This document shows positions 58,866 to 64,000 of a stretch of 64,000 bases of DNA, one piece after another (position 1 is the stretch's first letter; the number at the start of each line of letters is the position of its first letter). The notes below the pieces were generated by a model. That model was given only the letters and a program-made list of their open reading frames with translations, did no database searches and had not been told where the DNA came from. Position numbers and translations under genes: made by a program. The DNA comes from an uncultured Ruminococcus sp. (GTDB lineage: Bacteria > Bacillota > Clostridia > Oscillospirales > Ruminococcaceae). Location of the stretch: contig CAMCRP010000002.1 in the NCBI GenBank assembly GCA_945877315.1, positions 1 through 64,000 on the forward strand, given 5' to 3'.

Positions 58866-59548
58866 TCAACCCACCGCAGCATTATTATCGAGGACTTCGC
58901 CCCAATAGGTCAGGACAATTTCCCCATCTACAAGGCTGTTATTTTCATCAAAGAAAACTCTTCCGCCGTTTAGGGAAGTACCGATAAAGAAGTAATTATC
59001 GGTACCGAGCGACAAACTTTGTTCATTTCGCAAATTAACATACGAAATGACAAAGGGGTCGCCCCTTCTGCGGGATCTTTGTAGTTTATCCCCTTGTCCC
59101 TGATACCCTTTATGAGAATATCCGAAAGCTCGCTCCCGGTCATTTCAAGGGCAAATGCCGGAAGAAAAATATTCTCCCTTGACGGGGTAACTCCTCCAAA
59201 CCAGTTTTTCAGCTGCTTTTTAAGGAGCGTCTCGGTCATAGTCAGCTTTTCCCTGCAAAAGATATTTGACTGTCCTATAAGCCCACTGCTTCTGAATTTT
59301 CTTGCGCAGTATTCCGTCGGCGTTTCGTTTTCCGAAAGCTCGGCGGACTTTTTATTGAGGATATAGCATGTGAGATATTTTTCAAAGGCGGATTCATACA
59401 GGCAGTCATTTAAAATGGAAAATATCTTCTCTGCTGTCAGCGAACGGCAGTCATCGGAAAGGTCATGACCGAAATAGCATTTCAGATACTTTGCCACATC
59501 ATCGGTATTTCTGCTTACGGTTCTGTAATTATCACTGACGGCAGTCAT
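58866..59548 (-). pseudogene. Unidentified protein (~228 aa) with a single frameshift
   Basis: ATG 59548 opens MTAVSDNYRTVSRNTDDVAK, a helical protein with conserved-looking segments (YFGHDLSDDCRSLTAEKIF, KKQLKNWFGGVTPSRENIF). Its frame runs to a stop at 58970. In the neighbouring frame the DNA from about 59065 reads DPFVISYVNLRNEQSLSLG, TDNYFFIGTSLNGGRVFFDE and TYWGEVLDNNAAVG-stop at 58866, clearly protein. Adding one base to the cccc run at 59062-59065 joins the two. No family recognised. It is divergent from the type VII-like locus. Confidence 0.55.
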
Positions 59549-59617
59549 ATTTTTCTGTTTCCCTATAATATTTTGCTTTGCATTTGACACATTTTGACAT
59601 TGCAAGACGAAAACAAT

Positions 59618-59727
59618 TAAGGAAATACCGATCAGTGGGTGTTCCCCCGACTTCGGTAGGGTAACACCCACCTAAATACATCACTCAGGTAACAGGGAAA
59701 ATTTTCGATTTGAGCAGCGGTTTCTTA
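59618..59727. repeat. MITE-like repeat, family C, copy 2
   Basis: 110 bp between TA dinucleotides, TAAGGAAATACCGATCAG to CAGCGGTTTCTTA, with a GTGGGTGTTCCCCCGACTTC / GGGTAACACCCAC hairpin (imperfect here). It shares the ends and ATACATCACTCAGGTAACA with the copy at 10096. It fills most of the 59549-59848 gap. Confidence 0.72.
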
Positions 59728-59848
59728 ACATTAACATTATGCTACATTTCATAGCATCTTTCAAGTGGAATCGAAAAATACATTCAGAAAATTGTCGGTT
59801 TATAATATAAGGTGAAAAAATACCACAATTTTTCTTGGAAGTGATAGT

Positions 59849-60607
59849 ATGTTTGTATCCGGTCAGATACTTGAAGATAAATATGAGATCATAGAGCGTA
59901 TCGGTGCGGGCGGCGGCGGTACGGTCTACAAGGCTTTTCAGCGTGGACTTAACAGATATGTTGCCGTAAAGCTCATAAAGGAAGAGATAAGAGGTACTCT
60001 TGATGTACACGGCGAAGCGGATATTCTCAAAAATCTGAAAAACGACCACATTCCGCAGGTGTATGATTTTATAGAAGCGGACGGAAAGGTCTACACTGTT
60101 ATGGAGTATGTTGAGGGCAGCTCCCTTAAAACACTTCCGGACAGCGGGAAACGGTTCTCAAAGCGTGAGGTTTACGATTATACACGTCAGCTTTGTGAGG
60201 CGGCGGCATATCTTCATTCCCGCAGACCGCCTATAATCCACAGCGACATAAAGCCTGCAAATATTATGCTTACTCCCGACGGAAATATCTGCCTTATTGA
60301 CTACAACATCTCCCTTATGCTGGGAGGAAGTGCGGTAGGAGTAAGCGACGGCTATTCTCCGCCCGAACAGTACGGCAGGCTTTTGCCGAAAATAGAGAAG
60401 CCGGAAACCTCCTATCCCGACAGCGAAGCACTGACTGCTATGGGGACAAGCGGCGAAGAAACCGTCCTTGATGAAGCTGTCACAGGTTACAGCACAGATA
60501 TTGCCAAAAGCATGGCTTTTCTGCGGCAAGATCACTTTGGCTGCCTCCTCTCGGGAGAAGCATACTGCTTGACGATATTGATATGCCTGCCGTTCACGGG
60601 CAGATAA
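59849..60607 (+). pseudogene. Ser/Thr protein kinase, truncated by deletion
   Basis: ATG behind TTGGAAGTGATAGT. Kinase N-lobe with glycine loop RIGAGGGGTVYKA, VAVKLIKEE (catalytic Lys) and the hinge VMEYVEGSS. Catalytic loop IIHSDIKPANIM, metal site LIDYNIS (DYN in place of DFG) and GYSPPEQYG. About residue 217 (YSTDI) the kinase sequence ends; the rest of the C-lobe is missing and the frame reads out-of-phase into essC sequence, stopping at 60607. In related loci kinases act with FHA proteins beside type VII genes. The product is probably inactive or unstable. Confidence 0.82.
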
Positions 60608-62157
60608 GTGTCGTTTACGGAAAAGCGGACAATTACAAGCAGCAGATACAGTTCCCCGTTTGCCTTGACCTAAGTGACGGTCCAAATCTGAAAATATGCG
60701 GAACAGCTGCTTCGGGAAAAACCACCTTACTTCAAACGCTTATCTGTTCGGCAGTAAAGAAGTATTCCCCCGAGCTGTTCAATTTCTATATAATAGATTT
60801 TTCAAGCAGGACGCTAAAGCTTTTCAAGGGACTTCCTCACTGCGGAGGAGTTGTTTATGAGGACGAGGAGGACGCTGTGGGAAGGCTGATGAAGCTGCTT
60901 CTCGATATTGCAGATGAACGAAGAAAGCTGTTTGAACGCTCCGACATAGGCAGCTTCAAGGAGTATACAAGGCATAACACGCTGCCCCTTGTGCTGCTTG
61001 TAATTGACAATTTCGGGGCATTTTCGGAGCAGTTTGAGGAATATGAGGAGGTGCTGCTGCGGCTGATGCGTGAGGGTATAAGATACGGCATAAAAATCGC
61101 AGCGACATTAAATAACACCTCTGAGATGAAGTACAAAATGCGTTCCTATATGTCAGGCTCCATTGCACTGCGTATGGCGGAAAAGGGAGATTACAACGAG
61201 CTTCTGGGACGGGCACCCGATTTCCTTCCCGCTGCGGCAAGCGGACGGGGGCTTATGTCGGCAGGCGGAGAGATAATGGAATTTCAGACGGCACTTCCCG
61301 CTGCGGGTGAAAGCGAATCCGAAAGGGCGGAAAATATGAAGAAGCTGTTTGGGGAGCTGGCGGAGAAATACGGAAATGCCAACAGGGCAAGACCTATTCC
61401 CATAATAACGGAAAATATGACATATACCGAGCTGATAAAGAGCACAGAGGGTACCGACAGTCTGCCCATAGGCTATGACTGCGTAAGTGCTGAGCCGTAT
61501 TTGATGCCTTTTGCGGGCTTTTATTGCTATTGCGTAAGCGGTCATGATGATATTGGTATTGCACGAGTTTTCGAGAATATCTGCAGATATGCCGAAGAGA
61601 AAAATGTCCGGCTGACAGCAGTCAAGGTCGGCGGAATGGATATTGAACTGCCCGAGGGCTGCAATACCATAACCGATTATGACGGCGTTTGCGAGCTGAT
61701 AAAGACTCTGTACAGCGAGTTTGGAAAAAGAAATGAAGCTGTTCCCGAATTCAAGGAAAAAAGGCGTGCGGGAATTTCAAGGGACAGCTTTATGGCTGAA
61801 AAATTCGGCAGGATATTCATTATCATTGACGATATGTCAAGGCTGTGCGAAATGCTTTACACCGACCCCGCAGGCGGCAAATGTGCCGAGCTTTTCAATA
61901 CGTTTTTTGCGAAGGGCAAGGATCACGGGGTACATATTTTTGCGGGCTATAACAGCTCACGGAAAACGTATCTTACTGCATCGAACACATTTAAATCGGA
62001 AAATCACGGTATTCATCTGGGCGGAAAAGCGGGAGATCAGAATGTTCCGGAGATAGCCCTGCCTGTTTCGCAGAAGCAAAAGCAGCTTCCGTCTAACACA
62101 GGTTTTGCCGCAGACGGGCAGATGGTGAGCACCGTATATGTACCGGAGAAGGAATAA
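60505..62157 (+). pseudogene. EssC-type (FtsK/SpoIIIE) ATPase of a type VII secretion system, C-terminal part
   Basis: From 60505 one frame reads KHGFSAARSLWLPPLG, then LLDDIDMPAVHGQISVVYGK, the segment that precedes the last ATPase domains of EssC. Domain D2/D3-like ATPase: Walker A GTAASGKTT, Walker B LVLLVIDNFGAF, sensor-type IAATLNN; then a second degenerate ATPase domain (FCYCVSGHDDIG in the P-loop position, IFIIIDDMSRL, FAGYNSSR). FHA domains and the first ATPase are gone. It could be translated from ATG 60583 (524 aa), but no EssC motor would result. The junction to the kinase is at about 60500-60508. Confidence 0.82.
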
Positions 62158-62894
62158 TGCTGGATATTTTTTTGTTTGACACAGATTCCGATATTTCAAA
62201 GAGCATCTGCGATATATGCACGGAATATGCCATAAGAAGCAACAGCCCCGCAGCATTTAAGGCGTTTTCCGAGATACCCGAAAGCATCTGCGCAGACGGA
62301 GTTTTCGGGCGTGAAGCGGCACTGTATCTTGTAAAGGGCTGTGAACGGTGCATAAGCCTTGCCGAAAGCATACGCAGGCTGAATTTTCAGAATTACATTA
62401 TCCTGCTGGCAGACGGACTCAGCGATATACTGAATTACACTTCGGCAGGGCTTCGTCCTGCGGGCATACTTATGAAGCCCGTGAAATATGAAGCCGCCGA
62501 GAGGATATTCATCGATATTTCCGCCGACCTGAAAAAAAGCCGTGCAGACCTTCGGGAACAGTTCCGCTTCAAAATACGTGCCAGAGAATACACCGTCCCG
62601 CAGGACGCTATACTGTATTTTGAAGCGGTCAACAAGAAAATGACTCTCAGGACGGCGGGACAGGTATTTGAATTTTATATGCCGTCGGAGGAGGTCTTGA
62701 AGCAGCTTTCGCCCCGATTTGTCCGCATACATAAAAGCTTTATTGTAAATGTCGGGCATATTTCCGTTGCGGATTACAAAAATATGACCGTCGAGCTGGA
62801 CGACTGCTCCGTCATATATATTTCAAGAACCTATAAGGTAAATTTGCAGACGGCGTTGGCAGAGCTTGCCAATGAAAAATCCGATTTGAGGTGA
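62157..62894 (+). CDS. LytTR-domain regulator in the type VII-like locus
   Basis: 245 residues, ATG 62157 overlapping the essC stop (GGAGAAGGA upstream). N-terminal receiver-like domain (about 1-125: LDIFLFDTDSDISKSI, LLADGLSDI, GILMKPVKYEAA with the conserved Lys) and a C-terminal LytTR DNA-binding domain (about 140-240: ILYFEAVNKKMTLRT, FVRIHKSFIVNVGHI). The phospho-acceptor position is unclear, so it may be an atypical receiver. No histidine kinase is nearby. Confidence 0.82.
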   Translation: MLDIFLFDTDSDISKSICDICTEYAIRSNSPAAFKAFSEIPESICADGVFGREAALYLVKGCERCISLAESIRRLNFQNYIILLADGLSDILNYTSAGLRPAGILMKPVKYEAAERIFIDISADLKKSRADLREQFRFKIRAREYTVPQDAILYFEAVNKKMTLRTAGQVFEFYMPSEEVLKQLSPRFVRIHKSFIVNVGHISVADYKNMTVELDDCSVIYISRTYKVNLQTALAELANEKSDLR

Positions 62895-62899
62895 TGGAT

Positions 62900-63322
62900 A
62901 TGATAGCATATAAATTTACGGAAACAGAGCTGAGATTTCTTTGCGAACATCTCGGAAACATCAAGCCGTGGGGTATTTTTGCAAAGGGCGGCGCACTGAG
63001 TGACGATGAATGTCGTCAGGCTATGGATTCCCTGAGAAACAAGGGCTTTATTACAGGCGAGGACAGCAGTGCCTCGGTCAACAGCGTTATTGCCCTTTTG
63101 ATAAGGTCGCCGGGAAGGGCACAGCAAATTTTTGTGGGTGCACAGGAAGGCTTTACGGCATACATCTGCGATAATATTTTGCTGCTGCTTATTAAGGACG
63201 GCGGCGAGGGACGTTTCCTGCTTTATCCCTTTCAAAGCGAAAGCAGTCTTATCGAATGGCTTAATGAAAACGGAATTTTTCAATGGGACAGGTTAAGTAA
63301 GGAAGAGTTTTACAATGGATAA
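62900..63322 (+). CDS. Unknown type VII-locus protein (140 aa)
   Basis: ATG 62900 with GAGGTG 7 nt upstream; GTG 62891 and ATG 62894 are alternatives that overlap the LytTR stop. The product starts MIAYKFTETELRFLCEHLG and has a winged-helix-like first half (DDECRQAMDSLRNKGFITGE) and a beta-rich second half (GFTAYICDNILLLLIKDGGE). The general layout recalls EspG-like chaperones of ESX systems, but similarity is not evident enough to claim. Coupled to the YukD-like gene by an 8-nt overlap. Confidence 0.65.
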   Translation: MIAYKFTETELRFLCEHLGNIKPWGIFAKGGALSDDECRQAMDSLRNKGFITGEDSSASVNSVIALLIRSPGRAQQIFVGAQEGFTAYICDNILLLLIKDGGEGRFLLYPFQSESSLIEWLNENGIFQWDRLSKEEFYNG

Positions 63323-63566
63323 AATAATCGTTGAAATAAAATGTCCTGCTACGATGAAAAGCTATGAGTTCAGAATTTCCAAAAGGCTGTCGGCTGCTGA
63401 GGGGATAAAAAAGATCATCGGCGAGATACGTTCATTTGAGGGCAGTGAAAAGCTGTTAGACGGCGAGCTGTCGCTGTTCAGCGCAAAAAGCGGGGCTGTT
63501 CTCTGCGGGGAAATGAGCTTTGCGGAAAACGGTGTTGCAAGCGGCGATGTTCTTATGATAATTTAA
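63315..63566 (+). CDS. YukD/EsaB-like ubiquitin-fold protein of type VII secretion
   Basis: 83 residues: DKIIVEIKCPATMKSYEFRI, SAAEGIKKIIGEI, LFSAKSGAVLCGEMSF and VASGDVLMII follow the beta-grasp pattern of YukD/EsaB. Such proteins are standard parts of Firmicutes type VII systems with a regulatory or assembly role. Shine-Dalgarno GGAAGAG lies within the preceding gene. Confidence 0.78.
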   Translation: MDKIIVEIKCPATMKSYEFRISKRLSAAEGIKKIIGEIRSFEGSEKLLDGELSLFSAKSGAVLCGEMSFAENGVASGDVLMII

Positions 63567-63579
63567 GGAGGAATTCAAA

Positions 63580-64000
63580 ATAAAGCAAAAGACAAGAATA
63601 CTTATCTACATACTTATAGCTGCGGCAGTGGTGGTGTCGGGAGTGCTGGGGGTGCTCTCCATGCGGGGCGGCGGCTCGGGCGATATTTCCGAGCATATTG
63701 ATCTGGGACGGAAATATCTGATAGAGCTTTCCTATGACAAGGCGGTAATTGAGTTTACAGAAGCGATCAACATTGACCCGAATAATGTGGACGCATATCT
63801 CGGTTTGGCGGAGGCTTACGAAAAAATAGGTGATATTCCAAAGGCTATCGAATGGCTTGAAAAGGGTTTCAGTATCACAGGCGACCCGCAGATAAAGGAG
63901 ATGTTGGACAGGCTGAGAACGCTTGTTGATTCGGACAGCTCTGCAGTCACGGAAGGAACAGCAGTTTCGGAGAGTGAAACGGCTGCGCAGACCGAGTCGG
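63580..64000 (+). CDS. Membrane-anchored TPR protein (partial, runs off the window; ATA start)
   Basis: A perfect AAGGAGG (63565-63571) is followed after 8 nt by ATA AAG CAA AAG, with no ATG, GTG or TTG nearby; the first in-frame GTG lies inside the TM helix. If ATA is used (or is a mutated ATG), the protein has a basic N-terminus, TM at about 8-28 (ILIYILIAAAVVVSGVLGVL), then two TPR motifs (about 42-105: YDKAVIEFTEAINIDPNNVD, AYEKIGDIPKAIEWLEKG) and a Ser/Thr-rich stretch to the window end. The position fits a type VII accessory such as an EssB-like anchored partner, but no EssB motif is visible. Confidence 0.6.
   Translation, partial: MKQKTRILIYILIAAAVVVSGVLGVLSMRGGGSGDISEHIDLGRKYLIELSYDKAVIEFTEAINIDPNNVDAYLGLAEAYEKIGDIPKAIEWLEKGFSITGDPQIKEMLDRLRTLVDSDSSAVTEGTAVSESETAAQTES

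Noticed and set aside
1-64000. tRNA or rRNA genes
   Set aside because: Scanning the intergenic regions showed no cloverleaf-like GGTTCGAATC core with a CCA end and no rRNA signature.

Overview
The window looks like chromosome of a Gram-positive anaerobe of the Clostridia, most likely a Ruminococcus-like gut member of the Oscillospiraceae. This is inferred from strong GGAGG-type ribosome binding sites, TTGACA/TATAAT promoters, lipoprotein sugar-binding proteins, DUF3793/DUF2325 proteins, FeoA-FeoA-FeoB and EssC/YukD-type genes, and moderate GC. No rRNA, tRNA or CRISPR array was seen.

Layout. 1-7.7 kb is mobile-element debris: a Pre/Mob relaxase gene cut by a truncated IS630-family element, then a minus-strand fragment of a prophage head module (tail, connectors, major capsid, scaffold, and a MuF capsid protein carrying a C-terminal HExxH domain), then a MobC-like remnant. 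7.8-11.5 kb holds a diguanylate cyclase with a LacI-type sensor and a LacI repressor. 11.9-17.6 kb holds a sugar ABC importer (binding protein and two permeases) followed by a chemoreceptor. 17.7-26 kb has oleate hydratase, two TetR regulators and a DUF308/MMPL/heptad-repeat membrane operon. 26-34 kb is an msm/raffinose-type operon: AraC regulator, binding protein, two permeases, GH13 sucrose phosphorylase and GH36 alpha-galactosidase. 34-39.6 kb holds a LUD protein, a nonsense-mutated LysR gene, metF and metE. 40-45 kb is a sucrose/fructoside locus: LacI, a chimeric deletion-derived ORF, a GH32 hydrolase, fructokinase and an HPr-like protein lacking the usual histidine. 45-48 kb has alkaline phosphatase and a YibE/F membrane protein. 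48.7-53.6 kb is an apparent iron regulon (DUF2325, DUF3793, flavodoxin, FeoA x2, FeoB, small Cys-rich protein, DtxR-type regulator) with at least seven GTTAG-N6-CTAAC boxes. 53.8-57.8 kb is a TetR-controlled ABC exporter. 58-59.6 kb contains broken genes. 59.8-64 kb is a type VII secretion-like locus in which a Ser/Thr kinase gene has been fused by deletion to the 3' part of essC.

Two themes cut across the window. First, three families of 100-125 bp palindromic repeats with TA at their ends are scattered through it. One family has the same terminal sequence as the IS630 element at 468, so it is probably a MITE family moved by that transposase. One copy sits between the ribosome binding site and the start codon of the chemoreceptor gene. 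Second, many genes end at abrupt junctions (IS630/tail gene, binding protein/MsmK ATPase, kinase/essC, MFS, ABC exporter and binding-protein remnants). This points to repeated internal deletion, or to assembly collapse, which read mapping would settle.

Metabolically the intact genes suggest uptake and phosphorolysis or hydrolysis of raffinose-family sugars and sucrose. The two intact importers lack their own ATPase, and the only MsmK-type ATPase here is broken, so a functional one must be encoded elsewhere.
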